The position numbers were made by a program, and so were the translations under genes. 48,637 nt of DNA from Zestomicrobium sp964482405 (GTDB lineage: Archaea > Thermoproteota > Thermoprotei_A > Sulfolobales > NBVN01), in contig CAYZXH010000007.1 of NCBI GenBank assembly GCA_964482405.1, positions 1 through 48,637 of the forward strand, in the 5' to 3' direction. Shown here in pieces: positions 24,929 to 32,582 of the stretch (its first letter is position 1; each line of letters begins with the position of its first letter). The notes under the pieces are model-generated. The model was not told the DNA's origin. It made no database searches and was given only the letters and a program-made list of their open reading frames with translations.

Positions 24929-25756
24929 GTGGCCGTGCGCGAGTTAAGGATAGGTGTATTGCAATTCTCTTCGTTAACTAACGAGAGCGAGACGTTGGTT
25001 AAGATCGGTAAGTTGATTAAGGAAGTCACGGCCGACATAGTCATCTTACCGGAGTACGCGCCATTCAACATAGTGAGGTTGAGGCCCGAGGAAGCTTACT
25101 CCATGGCTAGCGGTCTTGAGGGCGAGTTTGTCAAGTTTTTCAGTAGGTTAGCACGCGAGTATTCCTCATACTTCGTTATCACGACGTTTGAGAAGAGTCT
25201 GGAACCGCCTAAAGTCTATAACACAGCAGTCATTATTAGACCTGACGGTGATATAGCCGGAATTTACAGGAAGACTCACTTATTTGACGCTTATGGGTAT
25301 CGAGAATCAGATTACATAATGCCTGGAAAAGAGGTCTCACCAGTAGTAGATACAGGGAAAGCTAAGATCGCTGTAGCAATATGCTTCGACATAAGGTTCC
25401 CTGAACTCTTCAGGATTTACTCGTTAAACGGTGCTGAGCTCGTGGTGATTCCCTCCGCGTGGTTTAAGGGACCGTTAAAGGAAGAAACACTTTCTTTCTT
25501 AGCTAGGGCTAGAGCTCACGAAAACACTATCTACGTTGCCGTAGCCGTGCAATACGGGGATGAATATACTGGAAGATCCCTCGTGGTCGACCCGTGGGGA
25601 ACTCAAATACTGGACTTAGGCGTTGGGGAGAAATACTATGAGTTAGACATAGACATAGATTTAGTGAGTGAGGTTAGAAGAAAGCTTCCCGTCCTTCAAT
25701 TAAGGAGAACAGACCTTTACAGCCTTCACCTGTGGGCGGCGAGCGATTCTAAATAA
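24929..25756 (+). CDS. Nitrilase-superfamily carbon-nitrogen hydrolase
   Basis: A 275-residue amidase-fold enzyme with the catalytic triad visible: Glu42 (LPEY), Lys115 (YRKTHLFD) and Cys152 (ICFDIRFPEL). Members cleave amide bonds of small molecules such as omega-amides, N-carbamoyl compounds or deaminated glutathione. The compact length and the CFDIRFPE motif point to the omega-amidase/Nit-like branch. The GTG start follows GGGGGG; the next GTG at 24935 is possible. The substrate cannot be set from sequence. Confidence 0.87.
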   Translation: MAVRELRIGVLQFSSLTNESETLVKIGKLIKEVTADIVILPEYAPFNIVRLRPEEAYSMASGLEGEFVKFFSRLAREYSSYFVITTFEKSLEPPKVYNTAVIIRPDGDIAGIYRKTHLFDAYGYRESDYIMPGKEVSPVVDTGKAKIAVAICFDIRFPELFRIYSLNGAELVVIPSAWFKGPLKEETLSFLARARAHENTIYVAVAVQYGDEYTGRSLVVDPWGTQILDLGVGEKYYELDIDIDLVSEVRRKLPVLQLRRTDLYSLHLWAASDSK

Positions 25757-25758
25757 AA

Positions 25759-25768
25759 ACTTATATAC
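25759..25768 (+). promoter_or_regulatory. TATA box of the uS13 operon
   Basis: ACTTATATAC about 30 nt before the predicted transcription start near 25790 and just upstream of the uS13 GTG, fitting a short-leader transcript for the alpha-like ribosomal cluster. Confidence 0.55.
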
Positions 25769-25796
25769 TGTCGTCAATCTTTAATCTAGGTATGCG

Positions 25797-26282
25797 GTGA
25801 ATAATGAGATGAGCGAGAGTAGGTTCAGGCACATCGTAAGGATCGCTGGCGTTGATGTCAGTGGAGATTTACTTATTCCTTATGGTTTAGCTAAGATAAA
25901 GGGGATCGGATACCATACTGGGCTAGCTATTGCGAGGATTGTCGGGTTAGATCCTCAGTCCCGCATAGGTTACTTAAGTGATGCTGATGTGCGTAGGATA
26001 GAGGACGTCATCAACAACCCGCTAAAGTACGGTATTCCTGCTTGGTATCTTAATAGGAGGAAAGACTACACTTCAGGGGAGGATAGACACCTAATATCGG
26101 CTGACCTGATTTTTGAGGCTAGGAGTGATATAGAGAGGGAAATAAAGACGAGGAACTGGAGAGGTATAAGACATCAGCTAGGTCTTAAGGTTAGAGGCCA
26201 GAGAACCCACACTACGGGCAGGATAGGGCCCGTGGTAGGGGTTACTAAAGGTAAGGCAGCGCAACAACAGAAGAAGGAGTGA
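25797..26282 (+). CDS. rps13p: Ribosomal protein uS13
   Basis: Small-subunit head protein contacting uL5 and the P-site tRNA. The 161 residues include FRHIVRIAGVDVSGDLLIPY, the helix-hairpin-helix region GLAKIKGIGYHTGLAIA, and the C-terminal HQLGLKVRGQRTHTTGR. GTG at 25797 is chosen; the in-frame ATG at 25809 would match many archaeal starts and is a fair alternative. First gene of the uS13-uS4-uS11-Rpo3 cluster. Confidence 0.96.
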   Translation: MNNEMSESRFRHIVRIAGVDVSGDLLIPYGLAKIKGIGYHTGLAIARIVGLDPQSRIGYLSDADVRRIEDVINNPLKYGIPAWYLNRRKDYTSGEDRHLISADLIFEARSDIEREIKTRNWRGIRHQLGLKVRGQRTHTTGRIGPVVGVTKGKAAQQQKKE

Positions 26283-26303
26283 TGAGGTGTCTGGTGGTCT
26301 TTA

Positions 26304-26840
26304 ATGGGTGATCCTAGGAAGTCTAGGAAGAAGTGGGAGAAACCCGGTCACCCGTGGATTAAGGACAGGTTAATTGAGGAGATGGAGTTGGTGGGTAAGT
26401 ACGGGTTAAGGAACAAGAGAGAGTTATGGCTAGCTCAAACGTTCCTGAGGAATATTAGGAATAGAGCTAAAGCACTCCTCTCACTACCTCCCGACGAAAG
26501 ATCTGTGAGAGAAAGAGCTTTAGCTAGGAGGCTTTACAATTTAGGACTTCTTCAGAAGGAGGAGGGCACTGTAGACGATATTCTGGGACTGACTGTTGAG
26601 GACGTCCTTCAGAGGAGATTGCAGACCATAGTCTTCAGGAAGGGGTTAGCTAGAACCATTCACGAGGCGAGACAGTTAATAGTTCACGGCCACATATCTG
26701 TCGGTGGTAGGAGGGTGAGGTCTCCGGGCTATCTAGTTGATAGGGAGAAAGAGCAGTTGATTGGTTTCACACCGGGCTCGCCCGTAGCTGCGAGGGTTAA
26801 GAGGGAGGAATCCCTCGAGGAAGTAGCGAGTAATGAGTAG
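26304..26840 (+). CDS. rps4p: Ribosomal protein uS4
   Basis: Primary 16S rRNA-binding protein that starts body assembly. The 178 residues have the basic N-terminus (GDPRKSRKKWEKPGHPW) and the S4 RNA-binding domain RRLQTIVFRKGLARTIHEARQLIVHGHISVGGRRV in the second half. ATG start. It follows uS13 and precedes uS11 in the conserved order. Confidence 0.96.
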   Translation: MGDPRKSRKKWEKPGHPWIKDRLIEEMELVGKYGLRNKRELWLAQTFLRNIRNRAKALLSLPPDERSVRERALARRLYNLGLLQKEEGTVDDILGLTVEDVLQRRLQTIVFRKGLARTIHEARQLIVHGHISVGGRRVRSPGYLVDREKEQLIGFTPGSPVAARVKREESLEEVASNE

Positions 26841-26850
26841 GTGAGAACTC

Positions 26851-27252
26851 ATGGCGTTTACTTCAAGAGAGCTTAAGTGGGGGGTTGCCCACATATATAG
26901 CTCATTCAACAACACTATAGTTCACATAACCGACTTAAGCGGTGCTGAGACCGTGGCTACTATGTCTGGAGGTATGGTAGTGAGAGCTGATAGGGAGAAG
27001 CCTTCCCCTTACGTGGCGATGTTGATAGCTTATAGGGCGGCTCAGAAAGCTATGGATAAGGGGATAAACGCCATACACATAAAGGTTAGGGGTCCGGGAG
27101 GTCACGGACCTAAAATACCTGGCCCAGGCGCTCAAGCAGCTATAAGAGCCTTAGCTAGAACAGGATTTATTATAGGGCGTATAGAGGACGTGACCCCTAT
27201 CCCACACGACACTACCCGGAGACCTGGCGGCAGGAGAGGTAGGAGGGTGTAA
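26851..27252 (+). CDS. rps11p: Ribosomal protein uS11
   Basis: Small-subunit platform protein near the E-site mRNA. The 133 residues contain WGVAHIYSSFNNTIVHITDLSG, AAQKAMDKGINAIHIKVRGPGG and the terminal VTPIPHDTTRRPGGRRGRRV, all diagnostic. ATG start 10 nt after the uS4 stop. Confidence 0.97.
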   Translation: MAFTSRELKWGVAHIYSSFNNTIVHITDLSGAETVATMSGGMVVRADREKPSPYVAMLIAYRAAQKAMDKGINAIHIKVRGPGGHGPKIPGPGAQAAIRALARTGFIIGRIEDVTPIPHDTTRRPGGRRGRRV

Positions 27253-27253
27253 A

Positions 27254-28090
27254 GTGTCTTACTCGATCAAGGTAGTTGAGAGAAGCGGTAATCGCCTCAA
27301 GCTTCTCTTCAAGGGAGTCCCACTAGCTCTCTTAAACGCTGTTAGGAGAGCTTCTATAGAGTACGTTCCTTCCATGGCCGTGGATTTCGTGGTATTCAAC
27401 AACAATACTTCGGTCCTTCACGACGAGATAATATCTCATAGGCTTGGCTTAATACCGCTGAATTCCGAGGAAGCTTTAAGGAAGTATAAGAGTCCTGAGG
27501 AGTGTGCTGGCAAAAGCTCTGAGAGTTCTATTGAGTGTTATGCTGTCCTATCCCTCCACGCCTCAACCAAGGAAGGCGAGATTAAGACGGTGTATTCAGG
27601 TGATCTAAAACCTGTTACAGATCCTGACGTAAGACCTGTGTATGAGGGGATACCGATAGTTGTTCTTGGACCTAATCAAGAAATCTCTTTAGAGGCATAC
27701 GCTAGGCTGGGGAGAGGTGTAGAACACATTAAGTGGTCGCCGGCAACCGTCTCCACAGTCACTTATTCAGCAAGACTGACTATCAAGGAAGAATTATGCA
27801 TTCTGTGCGGTAAGTGTGTTGAGGTTTGTCCGCGGAACGCGCTAGCGCTGGAGAACGGCAAGATAAGAACTTATGAGGAGAGATGTATTCTCTGTAGGCA
27901 ATGCGTTAACTCCTGCCCTACTGAGGCGGTGGTGTTAGGGTTTAAGGAAGACGAATTCTACTTGACGATAGAATCCTCCGGTTCTTTAAAACCGGAGACA
28001 ATAGTGCGTGAAGCTTTCAAGATAGTCATATCGAAGCTTGATAAGTTTTTAAGTATCTTAGACTCTATTAAAGCTCAGAGTGGTGGGTGA
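27254..28090 (+). CDS. rpo3: DNA-directed RNA polymerase subunit Rpo3 (RpoD) with ferredoxin-like domain
   Basis: Alpha-like assembly subunit that pairs with Rpo11 to seed RNA polymerase assembly. The core has LLFKGVPLALLNAVRRASIE and the SHRLGLIPL segment. Residues about 180-225 insert a ferredoxin-like domain with two complete CxxCxxCxxxC motifs (Cys 182/185/188/192 and 211/214/217/221), which could hold two [4Fe-4S] clusters. Cluster number differs among archaea. GTG start 1 nt after uS11. Confidence 0.96.
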   Translation: MSYSIKVVERSGNRLKLLFKGVPLALLNAVRRASIEYVPSMAVDFVVFNNNTSVLHDEIISHRLGLIPLNSEEALRKYKSPEECAGKSSESSIECYAVLSLHASTKEGEIKTVYSGDLKPVTDPDVRPVYEGIPIVVLGPNQEISLEAYARLGRGVEHIKWSPATVSTVTYSARLTIKEELCILCGKCVEVCPRNALALENGKIRTYEERCILCRQCVNSCPTEAVVLGFKEDEFYLTIESSGSLKPETIVREAFKIVISKLDKFLSILDSIKAQSGG

Positions 28091-28455
28091 TGATGCGGCG
28101 TACGGGACCTACGAACATCACTTTAAGAACCCTGATTAAGGAGTTGAGGAAGGCAGCTAATCAGTATAAAGCACCTGTATGGGATTACGTAGCTGACATA
28201 CTGGAGAGACCTTCTAGGAATAGGGTAACGGTTAACGTTTCTAAGTTGGAGAGGGTGGCTTCACCTAACGACGTGATGGTAGTTCCTGGGAAGCTGTTAG
28301 GCGCTGGTAATATAAGCAAGAAGGTAGTAGTAGCGGCCTATAGCTTCTCACCTAAAGCCGTTGAGAAAGTCAGGAGTGCTGGCGGCCAGGTAATGAGTAT
28401 TAAAGACTTAGTTAGAGTTAATCCTAGAGGGAGTGGTGTTAGGGTGGTGATATGA
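28090..28455 (+). CDS. rpl18e: Ribosomal protein eL18
   Basis: Archaeal/eukaryotic protein related to uL15. The 121 residues contain TNITLRTLIKELRKAANQ, VAYSFSPKAVEKVRSAGG and the NPRGSGVRVV end. ATG at 28090 overlaps the Rpo3 stop as TGATG; a GTG one codon earlier is possible. Part of the eL18-uL13-uS9-Rpo10-uS2 run. Confidence 0.95.
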   Translation: MMRRTGPTNITLRTLIKELRKAANQYKAPVWDYVADILERPSRNRVTVNVSKLERVASPNDVMVVPGKLLGAGNISKKVVVAAYSFSPKAVEKVRSAGGQVMSIKDLVRVNPRGSGVRVVI

Positions 28456-28904
28456 GCGCTAAGGGTGCTGAAGTAAGGAAGGAGATCATCATAGACGCTG
28501 AGGGAGCTATTTTAGGTAGGCTAGCTTCTAAGGTAACACAATTTCTTAAGGAGGGTTACGAGGTTTACGTAGTCAACGCTGAGAAAGCAGTGGTTAGCGG
28601 GGAGAAGCAGAGAGTTATCGAAGGCTATAAGATCTGGCTTTCTCTAAGAACTTTAAGAAATCCTGAGAAAAGCTCTCCTAAGAGGCCTAGAAACCCTGTC
28701 TCCATAGTTAAGTATACCGTGCGGGGCATGCTACCAAAGAGCTTTAATAAGGGTCGAGCCAGGTTGAGTAAGTTGAAGGTATTTGTCGGCGTTCCTAAAG
28801 AGTTGGAGGGTAAGGAGATGGTTAAGTTAATTACTCGTAAATCAAGGAAGGTGGTCACTGTAGCCGAGATAGCGGCGGCCCTCGGGTGGAGGGGGAGAAA
28901 ATGA
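28452..28904 (+). CDS. rpl13p: Ribosomal protein uL13
   Basis: Early-binding large-subunit protein. The 150 residues show IIDAEGAILGRLASKVTQFL, VYVVNAEKAVVSGEKQRV and the VRGMLPKSFNKGRARLSKLK signature. ATG in an ATGA overlap with eL18, and the same kind of overlap leads into uS9. Confidence 0.95.
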   Translation: MSAKGAEVRKEIIIDAEGAILGRLASKVTQFLKEGYEVYVVNAEKAVVSGEKQRVIEGYKIWLSLRTLRNPEKSSPKRPRNPVSIVKYTVRGMLPKSFNKGRARLSKLKVFVGVPKELEGKEMVKLITRKSRKVVTVAEIAAALGWRGRK

Positions 28905-29326
28905 GTGAGGCGAGACTTCAGGAGTCAAAGATAGTCATCGCGGTAGGTAAGCGCAAGACAGCGATAGCTAAGGCAGTCATAGAGTCGGGAAAGGGGAGAG
29001 TCTGGGTTAACGGCGTGCCTATCGAGATATGGCCTGTTGAAGTTGCTAGGATGAAGATGATGGAGCCTTTGTTACTAGCTGGTAGGGAGGTCTGGGATAA
29101 GGTTGATATACGTGTGTACGTGAGAGGGGGTGGCGTGATGGCTCAGGCAGATGCCGTCAGGACAGCGATAGCGCGTGCTCTACTAAGTTATACAGGTAGT
29201 GAGGAACTCAAGAGAATATTCAACGAGTACTCTAGGTCCATGATTGCCGGGGATCCTAGAAGGACCGAGTCGGAGAAGTGGATGCGATATTCCGCGAGGA
29301 GGTTTAGACAGAAGTCTTACAGGTGA
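28901..29326 (+). CDS. rps9p: Ribosomal protein uS9
   Basis: Small-subunit head protein whose C-terminal tail reaches the P-site tRNA. The 141 residues include VIAVGKRKTAIAKAVI, VRGGGVMAQADAVRTAIARAL and the basic end RYSARRFRQKSYR. The frame opens at GTG 28886, but ATG 28901 overlaps the uL13 stop as ATGA and sits behind GGAGGGGGA, so it is the likely start. Confidence 0.95.
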   Translation: MSEARLQESKIVIAVGKRKTAIAKAVIESGKGRVWVNGVPIEIWPVEVARMKMMEPLLLAGREVWDKVDIRVYVRGGGVMAQADAVRTAIARALLSYTGSEELKRIFNEYSRSMIAGDPRRTESEKWMRYSARRFRQKSYR

Positions 29327-29332
29327 TGCTGG

Positions 29333-29536
29333 ATGGTCATTATCCCGGTAAGATGCTTCACGTGCGGTGCGGTGATAGGCGATAAGTGGGAGGCTTTCGT
29401 GGAGGGCGTTAAGCTCGGTAAAGACCCGGGGAAAGTACTTGATGAGCTAGGTGTTAAGAGGTATTGCTGTAGGAGAATGTTTATCTCGCATCTAGACTTA
29501 ATTGAGGAGTTAGTTATGTATAGTAGGAAGGTGTGA
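29333..29536 (+). CDS. rpo10: RNA polymerase subunit Rpo10 (RpoN/Rpb10)
   Basis: Small zinc-binding subunit of the assembly platform with Rpo3, Rpo11 and Rpo12. The 67 residues show MVIIPVRCFTCGAVIGDKW and VKRYCCRRMFISH, the CxxCG and RYCCRRM pattern of the family. ATG start 6 nt after uS9. In many archaea rpoK and enolase follow here; in this genome uS2 follows at once. Confidence 0.96.
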   Translation: MVIIPVRCFTCGAVIGDKWEAFVEGVKLGKDPGKVLDELGVKRYCCRRMFISHLDLIEELVMYSRKV

Positions 29537-29540
29537 ACAC

Positions 29541-30179
29541 ATGAGCGAGGACGTTGATCGCGAGAAGCTAGCCGGTAGTGAACTCTTGGTTCCGCTCAAC
29601 ATATACTTGGAGGCAGGCGTTCACATAGGTACTTACATGTGTACCAAACACATGGAGAAATTTGTTTACAGACAGAGGCCTGACGGACCGTACATAATAG
29701 ACGTGAAGAAGATTGATGAGAGGATCCGCATAGCCGGGAAATTCATAGCCAGCTTTAGACCAGACTCGGTCTTAGCTGTTTCAGCAAGACCTTACGGTTT
29801 TCAGCCCGTCCAGAAATTCGCTGAATTGACTGGTGGTAAATCTATCGTGGGCAGGTTTATACCCGGGACGCTCACGAACCCCAACTTAAGCATTTACATA
29901 GAGCCTGAGGTGCTCATCGTGACAGACCCTAGAGTAGATCAGCAAGCACTTATCGAGGCCTCCAGGATAGGGATACCTGTGGTAGCGATAGTTAGCACGG
30001 ACTCTAAGACTAGCAACGTCGACTTAGTGATTCCAGGCAATAATAAGGGTAGGAAGTCCCTAGCTGTTATTTACTGGTTGTTAACTAGGCAAGTACTTAG
30101 GGAGAGAGGGATCTTACCACCAACCGGCGAGCTAAGCGTGGGTCCGGACGCTTTCGAAACTAAGGTGTTAAGTAAATGA
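29541..30179 (+). CDS. rps2p: Ribosomal protein uS2
   Basis: Small-subunit protein between head and body, needed for mRNA binding. The 212 residues include YLEAGVHIGTYMCTKHMEKF, the GGKSIVGRFIPGTLTNPN segment and the IPVVAIVSTDSKTSNVDLVI region. ATG start 4 nt after Rpo10, with GGAAGGTG upstream. Confidence 0.96.
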   Translation: MSEDVDREKLAGSELLVPLNIYLEAGVHIGTYMCTKHMEKFVYRQRPDGPYIIDVKKIDERIRIAGKFIASFRPDSVLAVSARPYGFQPVQKFAELTGGKSIVGRFIPGTLTNPNLSIYIEPEVLIVTDPRVDQQALIEASRIGIPVVAIVSTDSKTSNVDLVIPGNNKGRKSLAVIYWLLTRQVLRERGILPPTGELSVGPDAFETKVLSK

Positions 30180-31027
30180 GTGTGAGGAGGCCGGTTGTAG
30201 CTGGTTATTTTTATGAGGGGAGGAAAGAATCCTTAATTAAGCAGATTGAGTGGGCTTTCACACATAAGCTCGGTCCAGGATATATCCCTCGAGTCTCGGA
30301 AGAGAGGAATAAGGAGAGCATAGGTTTCGTGGTGCCTCACGCAGGATATATTTACAGCGGCCCTATAGCAGCACATTCTTACGCGAGGCTGGCTTCCGAA
30401 GGAAAACCAGACGTTTTTGTTCTGCTCGGACCTAATCATACAGGTGCCGGGGAAGCGGTTTCGGTGTGGAGTGAGGGGGCTTGGGAAACCCCGTTAGGGT
30501 ATGCTAACATTGACGTGGACCTAGCTAAGGAAATAATAAGTAACTCAAGGTACGCCAGGCTGGACAAGCTAGCACACTACGAGGAACATTCGATCGAGGT
30601 TCAAATACCTTTCTTACAATATCTTTTCAAAGACGTGAGCATAGTCCCTATATCCATAATGTATCAAGTTCCTGAAATCTCGGAGGACTTGGCCGCTTCC
30701 ATTTTTAAAGCCTCCTCAAAGCTTGGGAGAGACGCAGTAGTCATAGCTTCAACAGATTTAACTCACTACGAGCCTCATGAGAGAGCGGTTGAGAAAGACA
30801 AGGTAGTCTTAGATAAGATAAAATCATTAGATCCCGTAGGATTATTTGACGTGGTTTTAAGAAAGAACATATCGATGTGCGGTGTAGCTCCCGTAATGAC
30901 TCTGCTTTACTACGCTAAGTTAAGCGGTTCTTCAGGAGCTGAAGTCCTGAAATACGGGACCTCAGGGGATGTGTCAGGCGATAAGACATTAGTTGTTGGT
31001 TACTCAGCCGTTAGGATTCTCAAGTAA
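30176..31027 (+). CDS. MEMO1 family protein
   Basis: A 283-residue protein of the MEMO family, a fold related to non-haem iron dioxygenases; in human MEMO1 it binds copper or iron. The archaeal role is not established. Seen here: RRPVVAGYFYEG at the N-terminus, VVPHAGYIYSGPIAAHSYA, LLGPNHTG, ASTDLTHYEP and a MCGVAPVM segment, which carry the conserved His and Cys residues. ATGA overlap with uS2. It leads into the isoprenoid genes, the usual crenarchaeal neighbourhood. Confidence 0.92.
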   Translation: MSVRRPVVAGYFYEGRKESLIKQIEWAFTHKLGPGYIPRVSEERNKESIGFVVPHAGYIYSGPIAAHSYARLASEGKPDVFVLLGPNHTGAGEAVSVWSEGAWETPLGYANIDVDLAKEIISNSRYARLDKLAHYEEHSIEVQIPFLQYLFKDVSIVPISIMYQVPEISEDLAASIFKASSKLGRDAVVIASTDLTHYEPHERAVEKDKVVLDKIKSLDPVGLFDVVLRKNISMCGVAPVMTLLYYAKLSGSSGAEVLKYGTSGDVSGDKTLVVGYSAVRILK

Positions 31028-31071
31028 TACACGCGTTTTTCCAAGCAGAAAATCTCAGGGGTTGTGGGGAA

Positions 31072-31815
31072 GTGAGGCTTGCTAGGAGTAGCTACGTGTG
31101 GGCCCCCTTATTCCATATACCCATACCTAAGAGACATAACCCAATAATATTTTTTCCGACAACGTACGAAATACACACAAGTGCTGAGATGACGGAAAGT
31201 GCTTCAGAAATCACGGTCTCTGGTTCTATCGACCCACGGCTCGTCGAAAGTAAAATCAAGGAATTCATTAAATTCCTTTCCTCAGAACTAGGTATGGAGT
31301 TCTTCTTGAAGCTGAGAGTGAGGGCTTCAGAGAATTCTTTGAGGGAATATACGTACGTTCACGCCACTAACACAATCCTCGAGCTGTTGGGTGGTAACCT
31401 AGACAGAGACGTGATTGAAGCTGCTTGGAGAATAGACTCTAAAATAGGTCTCCCGCACAGTGTTCTTGGCATGAGGTTCGCTGACTTGATTGGGAAGCCC
31501 TATATATGGAGGTTTGGCGAGGAGTACGTGGAACTCGATAAAGCGTTGATAGCTGAGATAACCAGCGTCTCTGAGGTGGAGCTCCACCCCCTCGATAATC
31601 TACCGTTCGCTGACCACTTAACCCACTTAGCGGGTAGCGTAATAATAAATATCTTCAGTAACCTGAGGGAAGCAGGGGAATTAGGGGGTTTCTTAAGACT
31701 GTATAACGCTTTATGGTACGCACTATACGGTGTCACGCCTCCTCAGGCAGAGGGGTTAGTGATTATATTCCCGGATTTCGACAGGGCTTACAGTGCTGAG
31801 GTGATTATTAAGTGA
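31072..31815 (+). CDS. Unrecognised protein in the mevalonate/isoprenoid gene run
   Basis: A 247-residue soluble-looking protein with no family recognised and no signal peptide or clear membrane helix. It lies between MEMO1 and isopentenyl phosphate kinase and overlaps the latter by 4 nt, so it is probably translated with it. Mevalonate kinase is often found at this place. The layout (a beta-rich opening with VSGSIDPRLV, a VRASENSLREYTYVHATNT stretch where GHMP kinases have the glycine-rich loop, then AAWRIDSKIGLPHSVLGMR) loosely follows a GHMP fold, but the GLGSSAA-type loop is absent. Function unknown; a derived GHMP-like role is only a guess. GTG start behind GGGGA. Confidence 0.7.
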   Translation: MRLARSSYVWAPLFHIPIPKRHNPIIFFPTTYEIHTSAEMTESASEITVSGSIDPRLVESKIKEFIKFLSSELGMEFFLKLRVRASENSLREYTYVHATNTILELLGGNLDRDVIEAAWRIDSKIGLPHSVLGMRFADLIGKPYIWRFGEEYVELDKALIAEITSVSEVELHPLDNLPFADHLTHLAGSVIINIFSNLREAGELGGFLRLYNALWYALYGVTPPQAEGLVIIFPDFDRAYSAEVIIK

Positions 31816-32582
31816 GTGTAGTGATCAAGCTGGGGGGCTCTGTCATAACGAGGAAAAACGAGCCCTTCTCAACACGTTCTGACGTCATGTCAAGACTTGC
31901 TGACGAGATATCTGAGTTCCTACGTGGAGGCAGTGATCACGGGGTCGTGCTAGTTCACGGAGGCGGTTCTTTCGGTCACTCGCTGGTGAGAGAATGTGTT
32001 GAGGAGATAGGTTATGTGAATACTCAGTGTTTTGCTAGGGTAGCTTTTTATATGGACTTCCTTAACCACCTAGTAACTGAAGCTTTGTTAGCTTCTGAGA
32101 TACCAGCGGTCAGGATACCGCCTAGATCAATATGTTGGGGGATAGGTTTCGGGGAATGCGATTTTAGTGTTGTGAAGAGGCTTATGAGTTCGGGTGTGGT
32201 TCCGGTTCTTTACGGTGACGTCGTTCTCTCAAGCAAGGAACCTAAAGTCCTCTCAGGAGATGATATTGTGTGGTACTTGACTAAGTCTTTAAGCTTGAGG
32301 AAAGTAATCTTCGTTACCGACGTTGACGGCGTATATGATAAGGATCCTAAGCTCTATAAGGACGCGAGAGTTTTAAGTAATATGCGGTTGAGTGACGCGT
32401 TGAAGGAGGCTAGTTTCTGGGAGGTCCCCGACGTTACCGGGGGGATGTTCAGTAAGCTAAGAAAGCCTTTGCTTTTAGACGTTAAGGATGTAAAGATCTA
32501 TGTGGTTAATGGTTTCATACCAAATAACTTATTAAACGCTCTTAAAGGAAAAAATGTAGTAGGGTCTGTTTTATGGGTTTAA
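31812..32582 (+). CDS. ipk: Isopentenyl phosphate kinase
   Basis: Phosphorylates isopentenyl phosphate to isopentenyl diphosphate, the last step of the archaeal mevalonate pathways. The amino-acid-kinase fold is clear over 256 residues: VIKLGGSVIT at the start, VHGGGSFGH with the catalytic His56 that marks IPK, and VTDVDGVYDKDP. The GTG start is in a GTGA overlap with the preceding gene, and its end overlaps the isomerase gene by 10 nt. Confidence 0.95.
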   Translation: MSVVIKLGGSVITRKNEPFSTRSDVMSRLADEISEFLRGGSDHGVVLVHGGGSFGHSLVRECVEEIGYVNTQCFARVAFYMDFLNHLVTEALLASEIPAVRIPPRSICWGIGFGECDFSVVKRLMSSGVVPVLYGDVVLSSKEPKVLSGDDIVWYLTKSLSLRKVIFVTDVDGVYDKDPKLYKDARVLSNMRLSDALKEASFWEVPDVTGGMFSKLRKPLLLDVKDVKIYVVNGFIPNNLLNALKGKNVVGSVLWV

